64,000 nt of DNA from Linyphia triangularis (lineage: Eukaryota > Arthropoda > Arachnida > Araneae > Linyphiidae): positions 43,100,059 through 43,164,058 of the forward strand of contig OZ021732.1 in NCBI GenBank assembly GCA_963978545.1, given 5' to 3'. Shown here in pieces: positions 35,942 to 48,203 of this stretch (position 1 is the first letter of the stretch; each line of letters begins with the position of its first letter). Under the pieces are notes generated by a model. That model saw only the letters and a list, made by a program, of their open reading frames with translations, searched no databases and was not told where the DNA came from. Both the position numbers and the translations under genes were made by a program.

Positions 35942-38900
35942 TCAGCTTAGAACTTCTAGTTTAGGTTTTTCAGACTTTGTAACTTTCTCCTCATCAGCAT
36001 GCTGGAAATTTTCCTAAAAGATGAAAAATTACAATTGTAATATTTTAAACAATTGTTTTCATAATCATAAGTAGGAAAATGGCTTTCTAAAACTTTTTTT
36101 ATAATAGGGAACAAGATGTAGTCCTTTAAATTCAGAATTTCTAGTTTCATTTTTATATTTCTCGATAACGTTCACCACTTTTTTTATTTTACAAAATAAA
36201 ATTGTTTTGCACTAACACATGTTAAATACATTGGAAGGCCACTTACATTAGAACGTTTTACTAAAAGCCAATACAGGCAGAAATATACAAGAAAAAGCAC
36301 ACACAAAAAATTCTATTTATTATTTCTGCATTTGCTATTTCACCAATTAAACAAATTTTTAAATACTACTCAATCATATCAATCTTTATAAATGTAAGCA
36401 ACCCATAACGATAAATAAGAGTTAGAAATCATACATAGCCAATCAAAAGCATTGAATGAAATTAATTTTACATTGAAAACATTTAATAGAGGAACTCTGT
36501 TTTGATTAACATTGTTTGTATAAATTAAAAAAGGCATATTTTCAACAAATTAGATTGTTTAGTTTTTGTGGCGCAAAAGCAACACTAGAGCTATGCTGCT
36601 TTTAACAAGTTAGGAAACCAAATAAATACCAACATGACTAATATAAACTCAAGTTTAAAATTGTAACTGAGAAGATCAAATAAGTTAATGATATGAATAA
36701 CTTATTTTGATAACATCTCAAATGTAATATTTTAAGAAGAAATATAACATTTATATTTAATAATAATTATGAAACTCTCAAAATATCTCAATTATATGAT
36801 ATTGCATTGAGAACAACATACATCATGAACTCAAACTTTAGAAAGATATAGAATGCATTTAATTGGTTAGTAGGATTTGAAAACTATCAGAAAAGAACAA
36901 ATTACATTAAAGCCCAGACAAAAAAAAAGAAATGCATTAAACTTAGATAATAAAAAATTGGACCAGCCTGGAATTAATACCAAAACAAGGCTTCCATGAT
37001 CAAAACTCTAACCATTGAGCAAAAGCAATTGCTTATGACCGTAGGTGCCAACTACATGGGGGCTAAGAGGGCGATCGCCCTCGTGCTCCACAATTTTATT
37101 TTCTCTATAAAATCTTAGCCCCTACTTCCAACATTCTGGATTGAGTGCTGCAGTACTAGTAGGATATAGATATCGTATAGATATTTTCGTACAAATATTC
37201 AAGATGAATTTGAAATAGATATGTATAAATATAAATTGATCAATCTCAGTAAATATTCTGATTCTAATAAAAAATATGATTTTAAATCAATACAAAGTAG
37301 TTCATTACAATGAAAGTTTTCTATAAAATTGCTAATCAAATAAAAGTTGGAAGTATTTTGCAGAAAATAAAACTCACTAAATCATAGATAACTTTTACAA
37401 CCAAAGAACAGCTTGGGCACGTAGCTACATCTTCTCCATTTGCCAGATCTTCCTGTAAGAATATAAAACATTTTTAATGTATTGTTCAGATTTTCTGACA
37501 TTTCCAATTAAATTATTTTAAAGGTAATAGTTTCATTAACTTGCATGGGTTAAACAGGGTTGCCACTCAAATCACAGAATGAAAATCAATGACTTTTAAA
37601 AATCTAATTGATGTTTTTAAGGACCTTTGAAAATTTATTTTCAGGTATCATGTCTATAAATAATTTTTTAATAAAGTATATTCTATCAAAAAAGTTACAA
37701 GTTAGTGCATGCATAATACAAATATGTCAGAGAATTCTGATGCAGGGCGGCCGACCAATCGGTATAGTGGTTAGCGTGCTAGCTTCCAGACCGCGAGGTT
37801 GCGGGTTCGAGTCCCGTGTTAGGCATGGGTGTTTGTAAATGTATGTTGGCTTGTCTAATGACGAATGTTTCGGCGCGTTATAGCCCTCGTGTTGCTGACA
37901 GCGCCAGATAATCTGAAAACAACCAACCAACCAACTGATGCAGGGCGGATAAGTGGCGGTCACACAGGGATAGCCAATAGCAAGTCTGAGCAGTATTTTA
38001 AATAAATTTTGCATTTGGGCACACAACATCTGCAAAAATTATGGACTTTTAAGGACCTCTAATCATTTTCAAGGACTTTTAAGCACGTCTAAGCATTTTC
38101 AAGGCCTTGAAAACAAGTTAAAAAATATTAAGCACTTTTAATGACATTGGGAACCCTGTTAAAGAGATATAACTATAAATAAGGATAAAATGAATCGGGC
38201 ATTATCAGTAAATATACATCTAAGAATATCTTTACTGCCTAACATCTTATAGTAGGTTTGCTCTAAAAAGATTTTTTGTATACTGAAGATTAATTTTTCT
38301 TTTATAATATTAAAGCAACTGAATAAAAATCAAAAATAATTAATTTAAAAGAGATCATTTAGAAAAAGAATGTTTGAGTAAAATTTTTATGTAGTAATAA
38401 TTCTTTACAAAGAAGAAAATATTTAGACAGCAATATGCAAAGCCAGACAAACCACAAATTCCCATTTCAAAAGAACATAAGCATTTTCCATCACAATTAT
38501 CTCAAGCATTTTAAACATATTACTTCAATTTATAGTAGAGTAAAGTTTATTTTCCTGAAATTTCTAGCGTTAAGATATGCTTTGGACGTTTGAGTTATAT
38601 TATAACAGTTAAAGAAATATTGATATAGACATTATGCGTAAATCAGAATCAACAGTATTTGTGCATTAAAGACACTTAACACATCATTACTAATGGTTCT
38701 AATAAGTATTTTGCTTTTACAATTTTCAAGGTGCAAAACCCAATCATAAAATACCTCCAATGTGAGTTCAATCCTGATGCTAACTGTAAAATTACAAACA
38801 TTATCTTCCAAAGAAAATACACCAGAAAATGCAGTTTCTGTTAATTTATTTCAGAGATACATCAACAGAGTACAAAAATTACCTTAGATAAATTCTTAGT

Positions 38901-40059
38901 TACTAAAACCGGTTTTAACCGATGTCTGAAAATTGTCGCCTAATCAAAATTTGCAATCTTTTCGTGGAATGGATAATTCCCGCATTTTTTTAATCAATTC
39001 TAAATGTTTCGAAGAGGCCAAAAAACACAAAATTTCTGCTCAATGCACTTTTTCTTTTTTTAATTTACAATCAAAGTTCAGTTGTTTGACACTGGCGAGA
39101 AAACGATTCACTCGTCTAAAATTAAATGCGACGTCAATGCTTCCCAAACATCTTGGCTTGAAATGCGGCAGCGGAAACCAGTTTTGCAAGTTTCTCGCAC
39201 ATCGCGCCAACCTGTAAGAGATATGGAAATGGTCTACCAATGCCAACGATTTGGCAGAGACCTCAGGGGCAGGATTTTTGACAACCATTTGGCAGGATCT
39301 CTTGACATCACGGATTTTGTTGATGTTTTGATCAGACGAATGTTTTGATCTGACTGGTTCAGGTGCATTTTCTTTTCTTAATATTTAAATAACTAATTTT
39401 TTTAAAGAACTTTTGTTGGTCTATTCCTAGTTGACGTTAAAATATCGCCAAGCCGATTTGGCGCTGTTTTGTAGGCGATAAAGTTCTAAATTTGGCAACC
39501 CCATTTTTTTTATTGACGTGCTTTGGTTTCAACATTTCTATACCACAAATCATGGAGCTGGTTCGTTTCTCACTTTTTCATATTGGAATTCCAAATTGGC
39601 GACATTCTGGCTTTGTCGCCAACTTTTCAAAAGTGCGCCAACCCATAAACGTGAACTAGGAATTTACCCGGGAATTGTCCATTGCACTTAACAGATTCGA
39701 AATCCTATTTCGACTTCTGGGAACAAAAAAAAAAAAAATATTACGTGCAATTATTTAAAAGAAACCTTTCAAATGCCAGAAATCTCACCATTAAAAGTAC
39801 CAATGATTTCAAAAACCACCAGTTTCAACTGTTGATTATGAAACAAAAATAATTATTATTTGATTTGAAGTTTATATTTCTGTCTTAAGGATGAGACTTT
39901 CAGTGACAACACGTGGTCTCGGCTAATCACTAGAATTTTATTCATACTTACTTTCGTGATTTCAAATCTATCTCCACATGGACAAGGATAATAGTATGTC
40001 TCGTTTTCTTCGTCGTATTCAAAATCTTCAATTTCAACTTCATCATGATACACGGACAT
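35942..40059 (-). CDS. DPH3: DPH3, CSL zinc-finger diphthamide biosynthesis protein (3 exons)
   Basis: Coding exons are 39952-40059 (36 codons), 37378-37452 (25 codons) and 35942-36013 (23 codons plus TGA), giving an 84-residue protein; the family is usually about 80-90. Both introns are phase 0, with donors GTAAGT and GTGAGT and acceptors CTTACAG and TTTTAG. The start [13 protein letters not shown] and the zinc ligands Cys26, Cys28, Cys48 and Cys51 (CPCG and CPSC) with the CSL triplet at 51-53 are the family signature. DPH3/Kti11 is a small iron- or zinc-binding electron donor to DPH1-DPH2 in the first step of diphthamide formation on elongation factor 2, and it also works with Elongator in wobble-uridine modification of tRNA. 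The C-terminal tail after residue 61 is short, Lys- and Glu-rich, and poorly conserved in the family. Intron 1 contains a SINE. No reading-frame damage is visible, so the gene looks functional. Confidence 0.95.
36557..36601 (-). repeat. Fragment of short retroposon in DPH3 intron 2
   Basis: GGCGCAAAAGCAACACTAG followed by AGCTATGCTGC matches the body of the short elements at 4813-4871 and 58965-59042. No tail or duplication is visible. Confidence 0.35.
37751..37934 (+). mobile_element. tRNA-Gly-like SINE, copy 1, in DPH3 intron 1
   Basis: A 184-bp element with a perfect 14-bp target duplication CTGATGCAGGGCGG at 37737-37750 and 37935-37948. The head resembles a tRNA: the A-box is GGTATAGTGGTTAGCG, the anticodon-loop-like CTTCCAG would read TCC (Gly), and the B-box is GGTTCGAGTCC. 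A unique body (CATGGGTGTTTGTAAATG to GCGCCAGATAATCTGA) is followed by an (AACC)n tail. The polymerase III boxes are intact. It is inserted antisense to DPH3. A second copy at 56912-57083 shares over 90% of the sequence. Confidence 0.92.
38933..39348. other. GC-richer block in DPH3 intron 1 with overlapping open frames
   Basis: Three overlapping frames on both strands (plus 38933-39217, plus 39082-39348, minus 39040-39288) stay open for 80-95 codons, which is unusual in this AT-rich region. None resembles a protein I know, and the frames are mutually exclusive. It could be the relic of an inserted coding sequence. No splice sites or boundaries support a gene. Confidence 0.3.
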
Positions 40060-40955
40060 ATTGAACGAAATTATTTGTAAAACGGGGAAGTTTATTTATA
40101 ATTTGCAATGTTTACAACCAACAGTGCAATATTTTGTGGTTACAGTCAATTCGGATGTGGAAAATAGACTTTAAAAATTAACGTCATAGTTTCTCATAAA
40201 ATGTCTGACATCACAACTTTATGAGTAAATTTGGTCATTTTAAAGACATTTCCATGTAAAGTTCTATAGGAAATACAAATACAGAAAAGATGACAAACTA
40301 CGGAAACAAGGTGCACATCTAAGTTGATCCAATTTAACTTTACTGGTCAATCCCTCTGTATAGATCTATCTTTCAAAACTGTTGACTCAAGTACAATTTG
40401 TGATGTGGTCCAGCAATCTGATACACTTATCAATCACTATTATAATAGTATTTTTTTCCTATTCTCCAAGTTAAAATGTGATTTAAATAGCTAAAATTTA
40501 TGACCTTTTGCCCCCCGCATTGATAAGTTACTCTACAAAAATTTTGTTGTTCGAAGATGAACTTTTTTCAACAAATCAATGTACTTCCTAAGATGTGGCG
40601 ACCAGAATTGCATTGCACCCTAGATGTGGCTTCTAACCAGTCCTCTATAAAGTCAAAAAATAATATCACTAAATTTAGATGAGATTGTTTCCCTAATGGA
40701 CCCTAATATCCTATTCGCTTTTTTACTTGCTATCCGGCAATGATGTCCAAAATTAAAAGTTCCATTAATTGATACCCCTAGATCATTAATAACCTCACCC
40801 TCATTGATTTTAACTTCTTGTAAAACCAATCGCTTGGTTGATAAATAGGCAATCTGACAAAACACATCGTAAATTGTTCTTGAGTAAATATAGTTTTAAA
40901 AGAAATCTGTTGTTCCATTGGTGGATAGTTGAAAGAAGTTAAACTAGAAAATAGA
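40060..40955. other. Region upstream of DPH3
   Basis: Contains the DPH3 promoter and 5' UTR, but I see no TATA box close to the start. On the minus strand 40865-40653 there is an open frame whose KINEGEVINDLGVSI, HHCRIASKKANRILGSI and TISSKF text reads like the tail region of a non-LTR retrotransposon reverse transcriptase; see the separate entry. Confidence 0.4.
40590..40880 (-). pseudogene. Non-LTR retrotransposon reverse transcriptase fragment
   Basis: On the minus strand 40865-40653 encodes about 70 residues. The string NDLGVSINGTFNFGHHC, followed by KKANRILGSIRETIS, matches the well-known D-LGV-x-[IL]-[ST]...F-x-x-H[ICV]...KAN[RK]-[IVM]-LG-[FLS]-I-[RK]-R pattern. That pattern lies just downstream of the reverse transcriptase palm in RTE- and CR1-like LINEs. 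Upstream motifs (FADD) are absent from this frame. On the minus strand it continues toward 40590 with the phrase-like LVRSHI(x)GAMQFWSPHL in another frame, again typical of this region. So it is a short, frame-shifted LINE relic. Confidence 0.7.
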
Positions 40956-41623
40956 CCTACCTGCAGTGCTAAAACTGTAGGTAGAAGCGGGGTGACACGT
41001 TCCCCTCACTTTTAAAGAAAATACCCATGCTTCCCCCCCCCCCCCCCATTTTAAAACCTCTGAAATCCATTCCCCCACTTTTAAAAACACTCAATCCGCC
41101 TAAAAACTACAAATGTAAAATAACATTAACCTTTTAAATGTAGTGAGACTGAGAAAAAGTGATTTTGAGTGAAAAAGTATTTTCATTAACAAATACTTTC
41201 AACTTTGGAGGAACTTTCTTTTAAGTAAATTTCTATTCTTGTTTCAGATACAGATAAGCTATTAAAAAACACACACATTTTAGGTTCTCTATTAGTTTAA
41301 TTTCACAAGGGGGGGGGGGGGTATCACATTCATAAGCACTATTTAAAACTAAATAAACAGTTATGTGAATAAGGTTGAATTATCCTTCACTTAATCTCTT
41401 ACTTCCAAGTAAAAAAACTATGTCGCAGAACATTCATTAAAATAACAATAAATTTTGGACCTTTGATCAATGTTAGTGTTAGGAAGTATAAATTATTTCT
41501 TTACTAGTTAATATTTCATATTGTAAGTTATGAAATTATAAAATTTATCGTTGAAGATGGAGAATGGGGGGGGGGGGGGGGCAGGTGTGCACTTGTCACC
41601 ATTGGGCATCCCCCCCCCCCCCC

Positions 41624-42110
41624 TACTAAAATCCTAAGGTATTTTCAAGGTTTTTTTCTTCAAGGTATTTATTAGGTATTTTTACCTGCTAAATGGTGCA
41701 GATTAAAACCTTAAACAGGTTTTCCATAATACCTGTCCCAAGGTATTTTATATAAACCTAAACGGTTTCCTAGAATACCTTCCAACAAGGTATTTTATAT
41801 ATACCTAAACGGTTTCCTAGAATACCTTCCAACAAGGTATTTTATATAAACCTAAACGGTTTCCTAGAATACCTTTCAACAAGGTATTTTATATAAACCT
41901 AAACGGTTTCCTAGAATACCTTTTAATAAGGTATTTTATAAAAACCTAAACGGTTTTTTAGAATATTTTTTAAGGAGGTATTCTTTATAAACCTGAATGG
42001 TTTTTTCTAGAATACCTTTCAATAAGGTATTTACCTAAACAGTTTCCTCGAACATCTGTCAATGAAGTACATTAAAATAAACCTAAAAGGTAAACCACAA
42101 ATAATTTTAA
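41624..42110. repeat. Left subterminal repeat array of the 12.2-kb element
   Basis: About six units of 47-50 bp with the core AAGGTATTTTATATAAACC then TAAACGGTTTCCTAGAATACC, starting near 41743. Each unit contains AAGGTATT and AATACCTT in opposite orientation, so each can fold into a small hairpin. Units decay toward the inside (from 41940 on). Confidence 0.9.
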
Positions 42111-42350
42111 AATATGTAGAAGTTTTTTTGACAAAATTTCCACAATATTTTTTAAAAACATATTTTAATAGATCTCAAAAGGAATTTTTAGAAATCTAAT
42201 AAAACCTAGGAAAAGTATTACATTCTATTTTACTGTGTATAAAAGAGAACCAATAACTTTGACACAATTATCATACAAATAATTTTTATTAATATGTACT
42301 TAACACTATTTTACATTAGGATAATCATTTTTAGGATATGTATTTTTTAC

Positions 42351-45300
42351 TCAACCAACCCTGTTGGGCCTTGAGCCTGTTTGTTTTAAATTTTTTTCTT
42401 CTTTTCTCTGCAACTTTGTTTTCGGCGTAAATTTGCAAGAATTTCCAGATTGAGGCTGTTCTGTCTGGATCTTCCACCTGTATCTTGCATAAGAATAGAC
42501 ATGGTTTACCGTACCGGTCACCCCAAGAAACTTCAGATGATACTTGTTAAAAAGCCCTAAAAATATAAAATTGCTATAAAATGAGTATATGTATTCAAAA
42601 TATCTTTTGAATACATATTCAAAAGAACAAGTTATTCGGAGGCTACAAAATTCAACCCGTCTTTATTTGCCCCCGAAATATTTTCATTTCAAAGCGGCTC
42701 TAAAAGTAGTACAAAATAATGCTTATTTTGATTTCTATAAGAAACTAATTAGACGTCAAGTCCGTATTTGTTTAACAGCTCCCCATATATTAACACAGGT
42801 AGTAAATCAAATTATGAAGAGTATAGCTACTAATTTAACAACATGAAGGATACTAATTTAACAATTCATTTGAGAAAATACCAAGAAATAAGCGATAATC
42901 AGAATTAATTTTGAATATTAGCCTTTAATTTTATATTTTTTAAACAACCCTGAACACATCTAAAAGATTACTCTGAAAACTTGAATACTGTTGCACAAAT
43001 TGTCTGTATATATTGTAAATAGTGACGTATTATTTCAAAATTCTATTGTAATTTATTTTTATCCTATTTTATTTAGTAATTAATAGCGATTACACAAGTT
43101 AGAAAAAGGTGGCAACACCTAAAGTAATCGAGAAGTTTCGAGAAATTTCTTTTCTATGAATTGGCTGGAAATTTCGAGAATGTCTCACGCGCTTGTATAA
43201 AAAAGACTGGCGAACGGGAAAGTTTTCAGATTGACTTCGGAGTTCGTTGAAAGCTGATTGCTTTATTTACCTATTGGAGTGAGCTTGTATAATCGCTGAA
43301 TTCGAAGTTATTTTTGTTGAAGCTTGTGTTGAAGCTTGAGAGTAATTAAACTGTTGCCTGTGAATAAATTTTGTGAGTTTTCTGAAGAGAGAATAAATAT
43401 TTTTAAACCGTGAAAACTGTGCCATCATTGCCTCCGTGGAAAAATTAATAACAATACCCATTGAAAATCATGATTGTATCTATATGTATATTCTTACATT
43501 TCTATTTCTGGATTTTAAAATATACTCAAGTGTTTATATTACCTTCTGAATATTTAATTTTTTTTATAGCAGAATGTGTGCAATATTTTGTAACATAAGT
43601 TAAGTGAGGAAGTAGTTCCTCGATATTAGTGAGATCAGTTCTTGAAACATTTACTTTTTTTGCATTATCAAACACATAATGTGAACGAATTCTCAATTTT
43701 CTCCAAGACCTGCACTAAAGAAATATTTTATGGGAAAACAATCAACTACGCTTGTCCAGATAAAAGCGTCAATTTGAAATTTCTATTTAATATGAATAAC
43801 AATTTTAAATCCTCATAATAATAGTTTGATATTTTTAGCCAGGGCATATATGATTTGTTTCGAAATCAGAAACAAACGATAAAATCATAATTTTTTTTTC
43901 AAAATCAAAAACCCTGTCACATTCTTCCAATATTCCAACCTATCTAAGAATTCATAAAGAAAGATTACTTTCTCACCATCAAGAGAAGCTAGCAAAAGTT
44001 CTTAAAATAATATGTGCCTTTTACATTTCACTTCATAATTGGTTAAGTATAATAATACAATTTCCGGTGTGAAAATTTATATGTCAGGGACAAGGTTGCA
44101 ACCCCTTCCCCCTCCCCCATCGTTACATAAAACAACTTAATATACCTTTTTCCCTGTTTATTCACATATCTAAAAATATTTATATATCCCGGACCCCCAA
44201 TTCCTCATCGATATCACCCCTCCAAAATTAATTTCCCCATCAATACAATCATTCCAAAATCCAATTTTCCTTTAATACTGCTATTCCAAAATCTATTTCC
44301 CTATCAATACCCTCCCTCCAAAATTTATTTTTCCTTCAATACAGCTATTCTAAAATTTATTTCCTTATCAATACCACCATTCCAAAATTCATTTTTCCTT
44401 TAATACTGGTATTCCAAAATTTATTTCCCCATCAATACCACCATTCCAAAATCCATTTTTCCTTCAATACTGCTATTCCAAAATATATTTCCCTATCATT
44501 ACCCTCCCTCCAAAATTTATTTCCCCTTCAATACCACCATTCCCAAATCTATCTGTGTAAGAAAACCATTGCATCTTATAATATAGTTTTCAAATCTTGG
44601 AGGGTGCCACCACAGGAGTAGCGAGAGGTCTTCAGCTTTATTTGTGTTTGTATGGTTTCATACCGAGATGAACATACCGGTTCTTGTTCTATCACCGAAG
44701 TCAAGCATCATCGTGAGCGGTCAGTCCTTTGGATGGTGACCACCTGGGAACACTGCATTATAAGATGCAATGGTTTTCTTACACAGATAGATTTGGGAAT
44801 GGTGGTATTGATGGGGAAATAAATTTTGGAGGGAGGGTAATGATAGGGAAATATATTTTGGAATAGCAGTATTGAAGGAAAAATGGATTTTGGAATGGTG
44901 GTATTGATGGGGAAATAAATTTTGGAATACCAGTATTAAAGGAAAAATGAATTTTGGAATGGTGGTATTGATAAGGAAATAAATTTTAGAATAGCTGTAT
45001 TGAAGGAAAAATAAATTTTGGAGGGAGGGTATTGATAGGGAAATAGATTTTGGAATAGCAGTATTAAAGGAAAATTGGATTTTGGAATGATTGTATTGAT
45101 GGGGAAATTAATTTTGGAGGGGTGATATCGATGAGGAATTGGGGGTCCGGGATATATAAATATTTTTAGATATGTGAATAAACAGGGAAAAAGGTATATT
45201 AAGTTGTTTTATGTAACGATGGGGGAGGGGGAAGGGGTTGCAACCTTGTCCCTGACAATGGGAGTTCATGCAGCTAGTAATATAACAAAATTGGAGAGTG

Positions 45301-46697
45301 AAGTCCAAATAAATCCCTAAAAATAATGAGAGGAAGGAATAGTTGCATATCCTCTAAATACTTAAAATTAATGCATAGGAATAGGGTATTTAAATTGCTC
45401 CAAACATTTTTTAGAACAAGCAAGTAGGTACTCATGAAAAACTAAAATATTCAAAAAGATATGAAATTATCACAGATTCAAAATAATATCTTGAAAAATA
45501 AATGGGCAGGGAAATTTTCTTTTAAAGCAAGCATTAAATAGTCAGTAAGTCAAGGAGAGTTGTCAGACTTTGGCCCTGAAAAGGACCATTCGTCTGGGTC
45601 CACAGACAATCGGAATAATACAGAGACAACAATGTACAATGATAAAACTAGGTATGTCACAATAATGTAACAATAATTTTATAAGAAGCAAAACAGAATA
45701 CAAATAAATTTAAATTTAAGAAATCAAGTATAATCAACAGATAATTTCTTTGCTGGCATTTTTTCTGCACATAAAACATTCCAAACTTGTCTCCTGTGGT
45801 CTGGGCAATTGCATCACCGATTTCTCCAGAGACAAGTACAGATACAGGGCATGAGTTAAAGAGCAATGATTTTCATTGTTATTTTGAAGTGTTCCACATA
45901 GAATGTTTATTTATTAATATACATTTTTTTGTAAGTCAGAGAGCAGATATCTAGTTTTCAGAATTTGCGAGGTAACAAAAAATATTACAAAAGGAATACA
46001 AAAAGAACAAATGTATGTCTACCACAATCACAATTTTTTTTATAAATAGTCCTTCCTCAGTTGAATGATTTATCAGCATATTTCTTACGAGTATTTGCAT
46101 CAGGTTCAGGGTGTATTCGTTATATAATATTTCTAATTAAATTCTTGCAAGTTGTAGAACAACGATAATACCTTTAATTTGACAATTGCATCATATATAT
46201 TTATATTTTTGTTTGAATATTTGGGAAATCTATTCCGGTCACCTATTTCTGCTACAATGACCTCTGATCAAATAATGAAGTAAATATCTGAGTGAGCACT
46301 TCTCACCTTAATCCCAACACAACAGCAATAGAGTATAGAGGTTACAATGGATTTATGTTCATTCACCGTTATTCGGTGAGGCCAGACCGAACTTGTGAGT
46401 CTTCCATCACAAACTCGAAGTCATAATTCATTAGGCTACCGGGACTCCTTTTTTTTATTTTGTATATTAATGTGACAGTCGTGATATCCTTTTTTAATTT
46501 ACTGCAAAGTCATGTGTAATACGAAAGTCTTAATTCAACAACCTCTTTTCCGATTATAGTTGTAAGGTTTCCAAAAAAAAAAGTTAAAAAATGAATAAAT
46601 GAATTTAAAATTTAGAGAAAAAATGGTATTTCTCTGTATAAAACTGCTAAGACAGGGACGAAAAAACAATTGGCATCTTCACCATACTCGACATACA

Positions 46698-46729
<32 letters not shown>

Positions 46730-48166
46730 AAGCAAGTTTTTCAATTTGGATTTGTAATAAGTTATTATACTTAAATATTTCCAGGGGTCATAAGCAGTTC
46801 TTGATAACAATTTGGGTGATAGAACATATTTGAATTGTGTGTGGGCCCTAAGTGCTTCATCATTTCAATAATTAAATAGGATTAATTAATAGATTAGTGC
46901 AAAGTATTTATAAAATGTAATACAAAAAAAATTTCACATAAATTCAAAATTTTCAAGTTAAACATCTTTACATGCAGGGGCCTTACAAAATTTATTCCAA
47001 CGTTGATGATTATAGGCACAATTTTGAAGTTTTAAGGCCCCGTCAAGTGCAGTACCTGAACACTTAAATATCATTTGACAACTATAGTAATAAATGATTC
47101 TCTACAACTGAGTTTTTGGAACCCTAAATATGTTAATATGAGTCCCTGAAGAGAAATCATGCATATGGGAACCTCTCTACGTATAAAGTGCAACTAAAAT
47201 ATTTCAAGTGTCATCAAGCATCTAAATAACTCCATAATAAACACCGAATTAAACTATTTTTTGATTAAAAAAATGAGTTATAAATGATTAATTATCGAAA
47301 TTTCCCTTTTGTGCCTTACCTTTGAAAATTTTATAGGGGGAGAAGCTGCCTCCTCTCTTAAGTTCCACCGCTATTTTACAAATAGTGGTGCAACTAGAAT
47401 AGTTAATTTTTGCATTCTTAAAAATAAACATTTGGGCAAACAATAATTGACTGCAATATGTACAAACGGGACAATTGATTTGTAACCTTGCTAAAAAAAG
47501 AAACTCAAGCTCCATATATTGACACAGGTTTTTCTTTGAATTCTTAAAATGTAAATTATGCCCCTATTCCAAACAAATTTATAATTTCTGTTCTGTTTAT
47601 TCTGCAGCTGAGGTGTTGACCTGAGGACGAAGTTAGCATAGGAATTATGAGAGGGAAACCACAAATTGTATAGCTTTTCCCTTTCAGCCAAAATTAAAAA
47701 TGCTTTTTTTTTTCAGAGAGAGGGGGCGCATTTTTCATTTTGGGAAAAGGGGAGGCACGTTTGTGATAAATCGACTAATTTAATTCTGAAAATGCTAAAT
47801 TTCAATTTGAAAGAATTTTACCTGTGAAACAGACTGTAATACAGTATTTTTCTGGAGCACTAAATCGTCCCTGTCATTAGGAAGTGGCGAGTATTTGAAC
47901 TTTCCTTACTAACCACTGTTGTTGAAGACAACATCGATGATGGACAAAATCTATTCTGTCAGGATGTTCCTTCAAGAGGGGAGTCAGTAAAGAGTGCCTA
48001 AAAATATATTTAAATTTCTTTATTGTACATCAAAAGCATAATTTTCCAAAATAAAATAAATGTTTTTAATGCTAAACTTATAACAACTATACTTGAAACA
48101 GCATTGTATGGTTGATACTGAACAAGGAAGGGACAAGATGTCAAAGGGATTAAAAGCACTTAACTC

Positions 48167-48203
<37 letters not shown>

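Noticed and set aside
37727..38035. Minus-strand frame covering the SINE in DPH3 intron 1
   Set aside because: The protein-like text is the antisense translation of the SINE head and body, repeated at 56813-57058.
41743..42000. CRISPR-like array of regularly spaced repeats
   Set aside because: The whole 47-bp unit repeats without unique spacers, and the context is a eukaryotic transposon end.
44646..44772. Functional 5S rRNA gene
   Set aside because: The internal control region is conserved, but the 5' part diverges, the terminal helix does not pair and the 3' end merges with a transposon arm, so it is annotated as derived sequence.
45657..45866. Protein-like minus-strand frame with GEIGDAIAQTTGDKFG
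   Set aside because: It looks like coding sequence, but no splice donor or acceptor fits its frame with the neighbouring exons and I recognise no family. Not added to the gene model.
46370..46450. Possible tRNA-derived SINE head on the minus strand
   Set aside because: A-box- and B-box-like motifs are present but degenerate, and no tail, body or target duplication could be defined.
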